Origin: an uncultured bacterium
GTDB lineage: Bacteria > Actinomycetota > Coriobacteriia > Coriobacteriales > Coriobacteriaceae
NCBI GenBank assembly: GCA_905215525.1
Contig: CAJMQJ010000001.1
Coordinates: 496,001 to 560,000 of the forward strand
Reading direction: 5' to 3'
DNA: 64,000 nt
Part shown: in pieces, positions 53,150-63,638 of the stretch
How positions within the stretch are numbered: the first letter of the stretch is position 1
How the letters are laid out: each line of letters starts with the position of its first letter
The notes under the pieces: generated by a model
What the model was told of the DNA's origin: nothing
Databases searched by the model: none
The model's input: the letters and a program-made list of their open reading frames with translations, nothing else
Translations under genes and position numbers: made by a program

Positions 53150-54373
53150 ATGGGACGTTTTACCAATCCTCGCGATCTGTACTTTGGTGAGGGCGCTCGC
53201 CACGAGGTGAAGAACCTCAAGGGCAAGAAGGCCATCATCGTTTCTGGCGGCAGCTCTATGCGCCGCGGCGGGTTCCTGCAGGACGTTGAGGCCGACCTCA
53301 AAGAGGCCGGCATGGAGGTCAAGCTGTTCGAGGGCGTCGAGTCCGATCCGTCCATCGAGACGGTCATGAAGGGCGCCGAGGCCATGCGCGAGTTCGAGCC
53401 CGACTGGATTATCGCCATCGGCGGCGGCTCGCCCATCGATGCCGCTAAGGCCATGTGGGTCTTCTACGAGTATCCCGAGGAGTCCTTCGATAACATCATC
53501 CAGCCGTTCAGCTTCCCCGAGCTGCGTCAGAAGGCTCACTTCTGCGCCATCTCCTCTACCTCCGGTACCGCTACCGAGGTCACTGCCTTCTCCGTCATTA
53601 CCGACTACGCCAAGGGCATCAAGTACCCGCTGGCCGACTTCAACATCACCCCTGATGTCGCCATCGTCGACCCCGAGCTCACCTACACCATGCCCGCCAA
53701 GCTGTGCGCTCACACCGGCATGGACGCTCTGACCCACTGCATGGAGGCCTACGTTTCCACCTGCGCTTCCATGTTCACCGACGCCAACGCTCTGCACGGC
53801 ATCCGCGAGATCGTCGAGTGGCTGCCCAAGTCCTATGCTGGCGACCATGAGGCCCGTCAGCACATGCACGAGGCTCAGTGCATCGCCGGTATCGCCTTCT
53901 CCTCGGGCCTGCTCGGCATCGTTCACTCCATGGCTCACAAGACCGGTGCTGCCTTCGAGAACGGCCACATCATCCACGGTGCTGCTAACGCCATGTACCT
54001 GGGCAAGGTCATCCAGTGGAACTCCAAGGATCCCCGTGCTGCCGAGCGTTATGCTTACGTGGCCAAGGAGATCCTGCACCTTCCCGGCGAGACCAACGAG
54101 GAGCTCATCGCCGCGCTCGTCCAGAAGATTCGCGACCTCAACGACCAGCTCAACATTCCGCAGTCCATCAAGGATTACGCGAATGGTGGCGTGAAGGTCG
54201 ACGCCGAGAACCCGCAGATGGTCTCCGAGGAGGAGTTCCTCGCCAAGCTTCCCGAGATCGCCGCGAACGCCGAGACCGACGCCTGCACGCCCGAGAACCC
54301 GCGTGAGACCAAGGCTGCCGACTTCGAGAAGATTCTCAAGGCCTGCTACTACGACACCGACATCGATTTCTAA
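53150..54373 (+). CDS. Iron-containing alcohol dehydrogenase
   Basis: 407 residues; ATG 53150 follows TAGGAGGCACAGT. Group III (Fe-dependent) dehydrogenase, NAD(P)-binding at IIAIGGGSPIDAAKAMW. Metal ligands lie in HTGMDALTHCMEAY and in HSMAHKTGAAFENGHIIHG. It most resembles the clostridial butanol/1,3-propanediol-type enzymes that reduce aldehydes during fermentation. Codon use is highly biased to C- and G-ending codons, suggesting strong expression. Followed by a terminator. Confidence 0.94.
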   Translation: MGRFTNPRDLYFGEGARHEVKNLKGKKAIIVSGGSSMRRGGFLQDVEADLKEAGMEVKLFEGVESDPSIETVMKGAEAMREFEPDWIIAIGGGSPIDAAKAMWVFYEYPEESFDNIIQPFSFPELRQKAHFCAISSTSGTATEVTAFSVITDYAKGIKYPLADFNITPDVAIVDPELTYTMPAKLCAHTGMDALTHCMEAYVSTCASMFTDANALHGIREIVEWLPKSYAGDHEARQHMHEAQCIAGIAFSSGLLGIVHSMAHKTGAAFENGHIIHGAANAMYLGKVIQWNSKDPRAAERYAYVAKEILHLPGETNEELIAALVQKIRDLNDQLNIPQSIKDYANGGVKVDAENPQMVSEEEFLAKLPEIAANAETDACTPENPRETKAADFEKILKACYYDTDIDF

Positions 54374-54394
54374 TCGACTCTTGTTATCGTAACG

Positions 54395-54436
54395 AGGGGC
54401 TCCGCACGTATCTGTACGGAGCCCCTTTCTTTTTTA
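54395..54436 (+). terminator. Terminator of the alcohol dehydrogenase
   Basis: 10-bp stem AGGGGCTCCG / CGGAGCCCCT, 12-nt loop, T-rich tail TTCTTTTTT. Confidence 0.92.
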
Positions 54437-54456
54437 TTTTAGAGAATGGGATAGTT

Positions 54457-55557
54457 ATGGCTGCAATTTTCAATAGCCCCAGCAAGTACATCCAGGGCCC
54501 GGACGAGCTGGCCAAGCTCGGTTCCTATGTCGAGCCGCTCGGTGCTAAGGCCCTCGTCATCGTGACGCCTTCGGGCAAGAAGCGTGTCGGTGCCAAGATC
54601 GAGGGCAGTTTTGCCGAGGCTAAGGCCGAGCTGCTGTTTGAGGACTTTAACGGCGAGTGCTCCAAGGGCGAGGTCGATCGCCTGGTTGCGCTCGCTCGCG
54701 ACAACGGTTGCGACATCATCGTCGGCGTCGGTGGCGGCAAGATTCTCGACACCGCGAAGGCCGTTGCCTATTACCTGGAATCCCCGGTTATCATTTGCCC
54801 CACCATTGCTTCGACCGATGCCCCGTGTTCGGCGCTTTCGGTGCTCTATACCGATGACGGCCAGTTCGACAAGTACCTCTTCCTTAAGGCAAATCCCAAT
54901 ATCGTCCTGATGGATACGACGGTTATCGCGGCGAGCCCGGTGCGCCTGACGGTTTCCGGTATGGGCGATGCGCTCGCAACCTACTTTGAGGCCCAGGCGA
55001 CGCATGATGCCGACGGTGGCACCTGCGCTGGCGGCAAGGGTGGTATGGCCGGCCTGGCGCTTGCCAAGCTCTGCTACGAGACGCTTATGGCCGATGGCGT
55101 CAAGGCCAAGGTCGCGCTGGAGAAGGGTGCGCTCACTCCTGCCGTCGAGCACATCATTGAGGCCAATACGCTGCTTTCGGGCATTGGCTTTGAGAGCTCG
55201 GGCCTTGCTGCTGCTCATGCCATCCACAATGGCCTGACGATGCTGCCCGAGTGCCACGGCATGTATCACGGCGAGAAGGTCGCCTTTGGCACCATCGTTC
55301 AGCTGGTACTCGAGGATGCTCCGACTGAGAAACTCGAGGAAGTCTTGGGCTTCTGCATTGAGCTGGGCCTGCCGGTCACGATGAAGGAACTTGGCGTTGC
55401 CGAGCTTACGCGCGAGCAGGCCATGATTGTTGCCGAGGCCGCCTGCGCGCCCGATGACACCATGTGCAACATGCCGTTTGAGGTGACGCCCGAGATGGTC
55501 GCAAACGCCATTCTGGGTGCCGACGCACTGGGTCACTACTACCTCATGGATGAGTAA
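54457..55557 (+). CDS. gldA: Glycerol dehydrogenase family protein
   Basis: 366 residues. Zn-type member of the same fold as the Fe-ADHs; oxidises glycerol to dihydroxyacetone with NAD+. NAD site IIVGVGGGKILDTAKAVA. The three metal ligands expected from Bacillus GldA are present: Asp in SGMGDALATYFEA, His in LAAAHAIHNGLT and His in CHGMYHGEKVAFG. Start is 20 bp after the previous terminator. Confidence 0.92.
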   Translation: MAAIFNSPSKYIQGPDELAKLGSYVEPLGAKALVIVTPSGKKRVGAKIEGSFAEAKAELLFEDFNGECSKGEVDRLVALARDNGCDIIVGVGGGKILDTAKAVAYYLESPVIICPTIASTDAPCSALSVLYTDDGQFDKYLFLKANPNIVLMDTTVIAASPVRLTVSGMGDALATYFEAQATHDADGGTCAGGKGGMAGLALAKLCYETLMADGVKAKVALEKGALTPAVEHIIEANTLLSGIGFESSGLAAAHAIHNGLTMLPECHGMYHGEKVAFGTIVQLVLEDAPTEKLEEVLGFCIELGLPVTMKELGVAELTREQAMIVAEAACAPDDTMCNMPFEVTPEMVANAILGADALGHYYLMDE

Positions 55558-55570
55558 ACTAAGGTAAGGA

Positions 55571-55607
55571 AGGGGCAAAGCCGGCAGATGGCTTTGCCCC
55601 TTTTTGC
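55571..55607 (+). terminator. Terminator of gldA
   Basis: 12-bp stem AGGGGCAAAGCC / GGCTTTGCCCCT with a 7-nt loop and TTTTGC. Confidence 0.9.
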
Positions 55608-55609
55608 TA

Positions 55610-55640
55610 TGGTGCAAAGGGGGCAGGTTACTTTGCACCA
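55610..55640. repeat. GGGNCAGG-centred hairpin repeat, copy 7
   Basis: 10-bp arms TGGTGCAAAG / CTTTGCACCA around GGGGCAGGTTA. The arm differs from the CCACCACAAAG type at compensating positions. Confidence 0.85.
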
Positions 55641-55670
55641 ATCGTTGTTTGATGAAGGGCGGATTCTCGT

Positions 55671-56738
55671 ATGGCGCTTCCTATGGTTTATGGCGGTCCC
55701 GGCCGGTATGTTCAGGGGCCGGGCGAACTTTCGCGTCAGGGCAGGTATTTGTCATGGTTGGGCTGCGCTGCCTATGTCTTGTTTGACCAGGGCACCGAGG
55801 ATCGGCTGTGCAGGCAGATCGTCGATGGATTTCTGGACGAAGATCTAAGCGAGCCGTTCTTTAAGATTTATGACGGTCCGTGTACGGAAGATGCCGTTGT
55901 CGAAATGGCCAAGGAAGCTCGGGCCGTGTATTGCGACATGGTGGTGGGTATTGGCGGCGGCAAGATGCTCGATATCGCCAAGGCAGTAGCGTTTTATGCC
56001 GAGTTGCCGTTGTGTGTATGCCCCACGGCGGCTTCGATGGACGGTCCGTGCAGCGCGATTTCGGTGCTGTATCACGAGGATGGGTCGTTCGACCGCTACC
56101 TGATACTCGAGAAGAATCCAGACCTGGTCGTGGTCGATACCAACGTGGTCGCGGCGGCCCCACTGCGTATGACGGTCGCTGGCATGGGCGATGCGCTGGC
56201 AACGTACTTCGAGGCGCGTTCGTGCGCCGCGGCGCACGGCACCAACGAGCACGGTGGCGCGCCGGGGCACTTGGCTCTGGTTGCGGCTCGTGCCTGCTAC
56301 GACACGCTCATGGAATGCGGTGTCGCTGCCAAGCGCGATCTCAAAAAGGGCCGTACATCGCCGGCGGTTGAGCGTCTGATCGAGTGCAATATTCTGCTCT
56401 CGGGCGTCGGTTTTGAGAGCGGTGGCTTGGCGTTGGCGCATGCCATCGCCAACGGCCTGACGATTTTGCCCGAGTGCAAGGCCATGCACGGCGAGGCCGT
56501 AGCGTTTGGTCTGGTGGTCCAGCTTCGTCTGGAGCGTGCGCCCGAGCTTGAACAGGTGCTCGAGTTTTGTCAGCGCGTTGGTCTGCCGACGACGCTCGAG
56601 GAGCTGGGCCTTGGCGAGATTTCCGATGCCGACCTGATGAGCGTTGCGGACGCGGCCTTTAGAAACGAACGCAATATGGCCAACGAGCAGGCCAAGGTGA
56701 CCAAACAAAAGCTCGTCGAGCTCATGCGCGAGGCATAG
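55671..56738 (+). CDS. Second glycerol dehydrogenase-like protein
   Basis: 355 residues. Paralogue of the preceding gldA: same order of motifs (VVGIGGGKMLDIAKAVA, AGMGDALATYFEA, LALAHAIANGLT, CKAMHGEAVAFG), with all three metal ligands kept. The N-terminal 60 residues are quite different and the C-terminus is shorter, so substrate may differ (other polyol or hydroxyketone). It has a weak ribosome site and no visible promoter of its own beyond the 113-bp gap. Confidence 0.88.
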   Translation: MALPMVYGGPGRYVQGPGELSRQGRYLSWLGCAAYVLFDQGTEDRLCRQIVDGFLDEDLSEPFFKIYDGPCTEDAVVEMAKEARAVYCDMVVGIGGGKMLDIAKAVAFYAELPLCVCPTAASMDGPCSAISVLYHEDGSFDRYLILEKNPDLVVVDTNVVAAAPLRMTVAGMGDALATYFEARSCAAAHGTNEHGGAPGHLALVAARACYDTLMECGVAAKRDLKKGRTSPAVERLIECNILLSGVGFESGGLALAHAIANGLTILPECKAMHGEAVAFGLVVQLRLERAPELEQVLEFCQRVGLPTTLEELGLGEISDADLMSVADAAFRNERNMANEQAKVTKQKLVELMREA

Positions 56739-56888
56739 TTTGGCGTTTGATTGACCTTGTGCAATCGAGGCGGCGATAGGCCGCGGCTATTTGCCTCAAA
56801 GGTGCTCCGCGTGTAATTTGCCCGAGGCGTGGGCTGATAGCGTATCATTATCTCTTGCTTGTTTGCACTGCTCAGGGAGGGGCCGCGC

Positions 56889-58142
56889 ATGGCGCAGGAA
56901 CACGATCTGTTTGATGACATTATCGAGATCAGCAAGGGTTTCGACTTTCTTAAAAACCCGCTTGGCGGTGTGACCGATGCACTCGATCCGTCGGCGCCGC
57001 AGTGGAATCCTGCCGACTACAAGGAGCGTCCGCGCGGAAACACCATTCCGTGCCTGGCCTGCAAAAACGAGAAGAGCGGCTGCACCGCGTGCATGGACGT
57101 GTGCCCGGTCAACGCCATCGAGGTCGAGGAAGACGCCATCGAGATCCTCGACTCCTGTCGCAAGTGCGGCCTGTGCGCCGCTGCTTGCCCGACGGAGGCG
57201 ATCATCTCTCCGCGCCTTGCGCCCAAAAACGTTTACGATGACATTGTCTCGGCAGCTACGAGTCATGAGACCGCCTACGTTACCTGCACGCGTGCTCTTA
57301 AGCGCATGCCGCGCGAGAACGAGGTCGTCGTTGCCTGCGTGGGCGATATTACGGCCGAGACCTGGTTCTCGGTGCTGGCCGATTATCCCAATGTGAGCGT
57401 GTACCTGCCGCTGGGCGTGTGCGATAAGTGCCGTAACACCGGTGGCGAGGACATCTTGGGCGAGGCCATTGCTACCGCCGAGGAGTGGGCGGGCACGGGC
57501 ATGGGTCTGGAGGTCGATCCCAAGAGCCTCAAGTGCCATAAGCGCCGCGAGTACGAGCGCAAGGAGTACATGGAAAAGATCGCCCGCACCACGGGCCTAA
57601 CCGTGACTAAGCTCAACCCGGCGACTGCGGCACTGGCCTCGGTGACACAGAAGTTGAAGGCCCACCGTCACCAGATCACGCAGCTTGAGCGTACGCTCAA
57701 CACCATGTGCGGCACCACGACGGCCAAGCGTCGCCGTACGCTTACGCACGGGCGCCAGCTGGTACTCTCGACGCTGCAAAACCATCCCGAGCTTGCCCAG
57801 AACATGCAGGTGAGCACGCCGGAGTGCGATTTTGACAAGTGCACGTCGTGCGGCGAGTGCGTCAACGTGTGTCCCACGTTTGCCTGCGATCTGGTGGGAA
57901 GCGGCCGCTTTGCGTTGGAGTCCACGTATTGCTTGGGCTGCGGTGCCTGCGTCAAGGTGTGCCCCGAGCATGCGCTCAAGTTGGTTGAGCACGACGCCTC
58001 CAATCTGGTTGTCGTCGATCCCGAAGCCGAGGAAAAGGCTGCCCAGAAGGCGAAGGCCCACGAAGAAGCCCAGAAGGTCAAGGCCGAGGCAAAGGCCAAG
58101 CTCGATAAGATGCTCGACCAGGTGGAGAAGCTCGCGGACTAG
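56889..58142 (+). CDS. Multi-cluster 4Fe-4S ferredoxin-like protein
   Basis: 417 residues; ATG 56889 after AGGGAGGGGCCGCGC. Two 2[4Fe-4S]-type regions. One is near residues 55-105 (CLACKNEKSGCTACMDVCP then CRKCGLCAAACP). The other is near 315-365 (CTSCGECVNVCP then CLGCGACVKVCP). The region between is helical with additional Cys (TCTRALK, VCDKCRNTGG). The C-terminus is a long charged coiled-coil-like helix (KAKAHEEAQKVKAEAKAKL). Likely a soluble electron carrier or a subunit of an oxidoreductase; no partner gene adjoins. Confidence 0.88.
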   Translation: MAQEHDLFDDIIEISKGFDFLKNPLGGVTDALDPSAPQWNPADYKERPRGNTIPCLACKNEKSGCTACMDVCPVNAIEVEEDAIEILDSCRKCGLCAAACPTEAIISPRLAPKNVYDDIVSAATSHETAYVTCTRALKRMPRENEVVVACVGDITAETWFSVLADYPNVSVYLPLGVCDKCRNTGGEDILGEAIATAEEWAGTGMGLEVDPKSLKCHKRREYERKEYMEKIARTTGLTVTKLNPATAALASVTQKLKAHRHQITQLERTLNTMCGTTTAKRRRTLTHGRQLVLSTLQNHPELAQNMQVSTPECDFDKCTSCGECVNVCPTFACDLVGSGRFALESTYCLGCGACVKVCPEHALKLVEHDASNLVVVDPEAEEKAAQKAKAHEEAQKVKAEAKAKLDKMLDQVEKLAD

Positions 58143-58256
58143 TCAGCGACCCCTATCTCTGCTTCATTCGTGCCGCCGTGGCGTCCGGGTTAGCCCAGAT
58201 GCTGCGGCGGCGCTATACTTATGCAGTTTGAAATGCTTGTACCAAAAGGAGCTGTC

Positions 58257-59333
<1,077 letters not shown>

Positions 59334-59344
59334 GGACGACGCGC

Positions 59345-59728
59345 ATGTTTAAATATGGTAAAAAAGCCGGCTACATGGGTATTGCACTGCTCGTACTTGC
59401 GGTGATTCCGCTGGTGGTCGCAGCGTGTGTTATCCCCAACATTGGTCCCGAGGTGGCAACAAAGTTTAATGCCGCCGGCGAGGTGACGCGCTGGGGCAAG
59501 AGTTACGAGTTGCTGGCACTGCCGGTGCTCAACCTGCTGCTGAGCGTGGCGACGTACTTTACGGCAGGACGCCAGGCTAAAAACAATGATGACTCCGCCG
59601 CCATGGCGCGCATCGTGTGCGAGCGCTACCTGCGTAACGGTTGCATCACGGGTGTGTTCCTCAACGTGGTCAACGTTTACTTTATGTACTCGGCGATTAC
59701 CGGAACGGGCTTTGGCTTTGGTTTCTAG
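59345..59728 (+). CDS. Small membrane protein with DUF1648-like domain
   Basis: 127 residues, start 11 bp after ychF. Three hydrophobic segments (ALLVLAVIPLVVAACVI, LLALPVLNLLLSVATYF, and one near the C-terminus). The loop PEVATKFNAAGEVTRWG matches the conserved 'HFN..G....w' loop of DUF1648/SdpI-like proteins, though the His is replaced by Lys. Possibly related to SdpI immunity proteins; function unknown. Confidence 0.75.
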   Translation: MFKYGKKAGYMGIALLVLAVIPLVVAACVIPNIGPEVATKFNAAGEVTRWGKSYELLALPVLNLLLSVATYFTAGRQAKNNDDSAAMARIVCERYLRNGCITGVFLNVVNVYFMYSAITGTGFGFGF

Positions 59729-59737
59729 CCTGTCCTT

Positions 59738-60127
59738 TTAGGCAACGAGCCTGCACGCATATTCAAGGGCTGCTGCGAGGCCGCCGCTCGATCGTGGTTT
59801 AAAGACCATGTCGGCGGCGGCCTCGTTTTCGTATCCGGCGCCGCGAAGGGCGAGTGCGATACCGGCTTCCAGGAGAAGGGGCAGACCACGTTGGCTGGTT
59901 GCGATTACGGCAGCCTGATTGAGCGAGCAGCTGTGCGCTTGGCATTGGATGGCAAGTTCACCTTGCGCCGGGCAAGGGACCAGAACGGCGGCGACGCGAC
60001 TTGATAGCAATGCAAATGCTGTGCGCTCATCGGGCGAAAGGCAATCAGCTTCAACGACGACGAGCTTGGGCGGTGCGCTGTTTGTGCGAAGCATGGCTCG
60101 GTACATGCGGACCGAAGAACCCGACAT
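59738..60127 (-). CDS. Unknown protein divergent from an XRE regulator
   Basis: 129 residues; the start at 60127 has CAGGAGTTTTCT upstream. Alpha/beta pattern (KLVVVEADCLSPDERTAFAL, VAAVLVPCPAQGEL, AAVIATSQRGLPLLLEAG) with four Cys. I do not recognise a family. It stands divergent to the XRE gene across a perfect palindrome and convergent with the DUF1648 gene (9-bp gap), so it is probably the gene controlled by that regulator. Confidence 0.65.
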   Translation of the reverse strand: MSGSSVRMYRAMLRTNSAPPKLVVVEADCLSPDERTAFALLSSRVAAVLVPCPAQGELAIQCQAHSCSLNQAAVIATSQRGLPLLLEAGIALALRGAGYENEAAADMVFKPRSSGGLAAALEYACRLVA

Positions 60128-60150
60128 AGAAAACTCCTGTGTATTCGTTT

Positions 60151-60174
60151 AAACGTAAACTATAGTTTACGTTT
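60151..60174. promoter_or_regulatory. Perfect 24-bp palindromic operator
   Basis: AAACGTAAACTA followed by its exact reverse complement TAGTTTACGTTT, centred between two divergent genes and containing TATAGT (-10-like) in both directions. Likely bound by the XRE protein and controlling both promoters. Confidence 0.75.
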
Positions 60175-60203
60175 TTGTTCAGCTCCATTTCAAACTCGGC
60201 TGC

Positions 60204-60422
60204 ATGGACGAACGTGCGAAACAGATTCTTGGCAAGCGAGTCGAGCAGACGCGCAGGGACCTTGGTATCTCCAAGGTCGATTTTTGTGTGGCGACAGGAA
60301 TCAGCCGACCCTACCTCGACCGAATCGAAGATGGGACGGCAAATTTCACGCTCAAGGTTCTATTTAAGATCGCGCCCGCACTCGGCATGACGGTATCAGA
60401 GCTTCTCGAGGGCATCGAATAG
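60204..60422 (+). CDS. XRE-family helix-turn-helix regulator
   Basis: 72 residues, essentially only the HTH_3 domain: GKRVEQTRRDLGISKVDFCVATGISRPYLDRIEDG (helices 2-3 around VATGISRPYLDRIE) and a closing LGMTVSELLEG. No ribosome site is visible before ATG 60204, and the palindrome lies 30 bp upstream, so translation may be near-leaderless. Probable autoregulator of the divergent pair. Confidence 0.9.
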   Translation: MDERAKQILGKRVEQTRRDLGISKVDFCVATGISRPYLDRIEDGTANFTLKVLFKIAPALGMTVSELLEGIE

Positions 60423-60444
60423 GGGATACCCGTCGACAACTGAA

Positions 60445-61458
60445 TTACGCCATCGGGATGCGGTCGTGGTTGACTTGGCTGTAGAACAGGCGCTGGATCT
60501 CGGCGGCATCACGTGACTGGCCGAGTGCCCACATGGTCTTGGCCACGAGCGTCTCGGTGGTCATGTCGTCGCCGCGCAAAATGCCCGGATGATCGGCGTA
60601 GGCACGGCCGACCTCATAAACACCCAGGTCAAGGCCCTCTTCGGGGACCTGCGTGGTCATAACGACGGTGCGGCCCGAATCGACCCAGCGGAAAATCGCC
60701 TCTTGGAACGACTCGCCCGACTCGCCAAATTCGGGGATACCGCCAATGCCAAAGGTCTCAAGGATTACAGCGTCGTAGCTATCGGCAAGGGCGTCGAGGA
60801 TGCCCGGGTTTACGCCGGGCGTGAGCTTGAGTACAAATACGCGCGGGTCGATGCTGTCGTAGAAACGCACCGGGTTTTCGCCCTGATGCGTGCCGTGAAG
60901 CCCGTTGCGCACGATGCGGTCGTTGCGGATATAGGCGATGGGCGGATAGTTGACGCTAATGAACGCGTTAAAGCTCATGGTGCGCTGTTTGCGGGCGCGC
61001 GTACCGGCAATGGCTACGCCGCCAAACACGATTGAGACGTCGTGCGAGTGCTCGTCGAGCGCATAGAGCAGGCTCTGGTACAGGTTGAGCTTGGCGTCGG
61101 TAAAGGGATTGCCCATGGGCTTTTGCGAGCCGGTGAGTACGATAGGCTTGGGGCTGTCCTGAATCAGATAGGAAAGCGCCGCCGCGGTGTAGCTCATGGT
61201 GTCGGTGCCGTGCAGAATCACGAAGCCGTCGTGGTCGGCATAACCCTCGACGATGACGTCGCGGATACGCATCCAGTCACTGGGGCGCATATTGGTGCTG
61301 TCGATGTTCATGGGCTGCACGACGTCGAGCTCGCAGAGGCCCGAGATCTCGGGGACGCTCTGGGCGAGCTCCTCACCGGTCAGGGCGGGGGAGAGGCCGT
61401 TGCCGTCCTCGGTCGATGCGATGGTGCCGCCCGTGGCGATGAGAAGGATGCGCTTCAT
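60445..61458 (-). CDS. ansA: Type I L-asparaginase
   Basis: 337 residues from ATG 61458 after AGGAATACCAGC. Hydrolyses asparagine to aspartate and ammonia. Catalytic Thr motifs are ATGGTIAS at the N-terminus and ILHGTDTMSYTAAAL. No signal peptide is seen, so the cytoplasmic (type I) form. Convergent with the XRE gene; single gene. Confidence 0.95.
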   Translation of the reverse strand: MKRILLIATGGTIASTEDGNGLSPALTGEELAQSVPEISGLCELDVVQPMNIDSTNMRPSDWMRIRDVIVEGYADHDGFVILHGTDTMSYTAAALSYLIQDSPKPIVLTGSQKPMGNPFTDAKLNLYQSLLYALDEHSHDVSIVFGGVAIAGTRARKQRTMSFNAFISVNYPPIAYIRNDRIVRNGLHGTHQGENPVRFYDSIDPRVFVLKLTPGVNPGILDALADSYDAVILETFGIGGIPEFGESGESFQEAIFRWVDSGRTVVMTTQVPEEGLDLGVYEVGRAYADHPGILRGDDMTTETLVAKTMWALGQSRDAAEIQRLFYSQVNHDRIPMA

Positions 61459-61726
61459 GCTGGTATTCCTATCGGTTTTGTCGCCGCAAGGGCGGAGTCG
61501 TTCGGCAGTATTGTGGCACAGGGCGTCCAATGTTCAAACGTAATACATCATCTGTAATGTTTAGTAATACTTCAATTGCCGTCAAATAAGGGCCCAGGTC
61601 GTGCGTTTGCCGTGCGCTGATGGCCGCGAGGGACGAGAAACCCCATATAACGTGTACACTATGAAAGTTATTTTCGTTCATTCACGCGGGTGGGCACCGG
61701 CTCCCCGCCAACAAGAGGGGGAAACC

Positions 61727-63325
61727 ATGGATCAAAAGGCTTCCGCAAAGGTCCTCGTACTCGACTTTGGTGCGCAGTACGGTCAGCTCATTGCCCGTCG
61801 CGTCCGCGACCTCAACGTGTATTCCGAGATCGTTCCCTGTGACATCTCGGCCGATGAGATTTGCGAGATGAACGCCTCTGCGCTCATCCTTTCTGGCGGC
61901 CCGGCCTCCGTGTACGCCGAGGACGCTCCGTCCATCGACCCCGCCATCTTTGACCTGGGCCTTCCCGTCCTGGGCTTTTGCTACGGCCATCAGATCACGG
62001 CCGTGACGCTCGGCGGCAAGGTCGGTCACTCCGAGGTGGGCGAGTACGGCCGCGCCACTATTACGCGCACTGCCGGCGCCAAGCTCTTTAACTCCACGCC
62101 CATGGAGCAGACCGTGTGGATGAGCCACCGCGACGCCGTGTCCGAGGTGCCCGAGGGCTTTACCGTTACCGCCAGCACCGACGTGTGCCCGGTTGCCGCC
62201 ATGGAATGCGTCGAGCGCAAGATTTTCACCACGCAGTTCCACCCCGAGGTCAAGCACTCCGAGTACGGTCAGCAGCTGTTGAGCAACTTCCTGTTTGAGA
62301 TCTGCGGCCTGGAGCCCAACTGGAGCATGGACAACCTGGTCGAGACCATGACGGCCGAGTTCCGCGAGAAGGTCGGCGACGACCGCGTGATTCTGGCCCT
62401 GTCCGGTGGCGTCGACTCCTCCGTCGTGGCTGCGCTGGGCGCTCGCGCCGTGGGCAAGCAGATGACCTGCGTGTTCATCAACCACGGTCTGCTGCGCAAG
62501 GGCGAGCCCGAGCAGGTGGAGGAGGTCTTCACCAAACAGTTTGACGTCGACTTTATCCACGTCCACGCCGAGGACCGTTATGCCGAGCTTCTGGCCGGCG
62601 TGACCGAGCCCGAGGAGAAGCGCCGCATCATCGGTACGCAGTTCTGGAAAGAGTTCTTCGCCGTGGCGCAGCAGCTCGAGACCGATGGCAAGCCGGTCAA
62701 GTACCTGGCTCAGGGCACCATCTACCCCGACATCATCGAGTCCGGCGCTCGCAAGACGGGCGGCAAGACGGCTACCATCAAGAGCCACCACAACCTGATT
62801 CCGTTCCCCGAGGGCGTGCACTTCGACCTTATTGAGCCGCTCGACCACTTCTTTAAGGACGAGGTCCGCGCACTTGGTCTGGCGCTGGGCCTGCCGGGTC
62901 ACATCGTGTTCCGTCAGCCCTTCCCGGGCCCGGGCCTGGCCATCCGCATCATCGGTGCGGTCGACAAGGAGAAGCTCGAGATCCTCAAGAATGCCGACGC
63001 TATCGTGCGCGAGGAGCTCGACGCCTACAACCAGCGCCTGTTTGAGCAGACCGGCGAGCGCAACTCCGAGCACAGCTGCTGGCAGTACTTTGCGGTCCTG
63101 CCCGACATCAAGTCCGTTGGCGTTATGGGCGACGAGCGCACCTATCAGCGCCCGATCATCTTGCGCGCCGTGGAGTCCAGCGACGCCATGACCGCCGACT
63201 GGGCCAAGCTGCCCTACGACGTCCTGGCCCGCATCTCCGGCCGCATCGTTGCCGAGGTCCCTGGCGCCAACCGCGTCTGCTACGACATTACGTCCAAGCC
63301 GCCCGCGACGATTGAGTGGGAATAG
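61727..63325 (+). CDS. guaA: GMP synthase (glutamine-hydrolysing)
   Basis: 532 residues; ATG 61727 after AGAGGGGGAAACC. Converts XMP to GMP. The N-terminal class I glutaminase has nucleophile Cys in GFCYGHQ and the His/Glu pair in TTQFHPEVKH. The ATP pyrophosphatase P-loop is LSGGVDSSV. The dimerisation domain ends with DITSKPPATIEWE. The upstream 200 bp hold no obvious guanine riboswitch. Confidence 0.98.
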   Translation: MDQKASAKVLVLDFGAQYGQLIARRVRDLNVYSEIVPCDISADEICEMNASALILSGGPASVYAEDAPSIDPAIFDLGLPVLGFCYGHQITAVTLGGKVGHSEVGEYGRATITRTAGAKLFNSTPMEQTVWMSHRDAVSEVPEGFTVTASTDVCPVAAMECVERKIFTTQFHPEVKHSEYGQQLLSNFLFEICGLEPNWSMDNLVETMTAEFREKVGDDRVILALSGGVDSSVVAALGARAVGKQMTCVFINHGLLRKGEPEQVEEVFTKQFDVDFIHVHAEDRYAELLAGVTEPEEKRRIIGTQFWKEFFAVAQQLETDGKPVKYLAQGTIYPDIIESGARKTGGKTATIKSHHNLIPFPEGVHFDLIEPLDHFFKDEVRALGLALGLPGHIVFRQPFPGPGLAIRIIGAVDKEKLEILKNADAIVREELDAYNQRLFEQTGERNSEHSCWQYFAVLPDIKSVGVMGDERTYQRPIILRAVESSDAMTADWAKLPYDVLARISGRIVAEVPGANRVCYDITSKPPATIEWE

Positions 63326-63638
63326 TAAATTCCTAAGTTATGGGGGTAGAATTTTGATTTCCTATAGGATATGCTCCCATTAATAAATGAATTGATCTGC
63401 TGCCTCAAATAGTAGGGCAGACGTTCGATATAGATTTGATAATGCAAGATAGCGGGCACGGTTTCAATAGAATCTGTGCCGCTGCTGTATATGTGGTGGT
63501 GCTTGTGATCGGTGCCTGCAATATTCTTGCCTGCGCTTCGGCCCTCGCCGCTCGAAATGCATCGCAAGGGGTTCCTCGCCGGCAATCTGTCTTCTCGCTG
63601 GAGGAGGGGTGGCCGTTCTTTTGGAGTCTCGAAACCAG
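63326..63638. other. AT-rich intergenic stretch
   Basis: 313 bp, lower GC than its surroundings. Short open frames on both strands have no plausible start or family features; the minus-strand one simply reads the 3' end of guaA. No strong terminator for guaA was found. Confidence 0.5.

Noticed and set aside
63280..63585. 101-codon minus-strand frame ending SHSIVAGGLDVMS
   Set aside because: The tail is the well-known antisense reading of the guaA 3' end.
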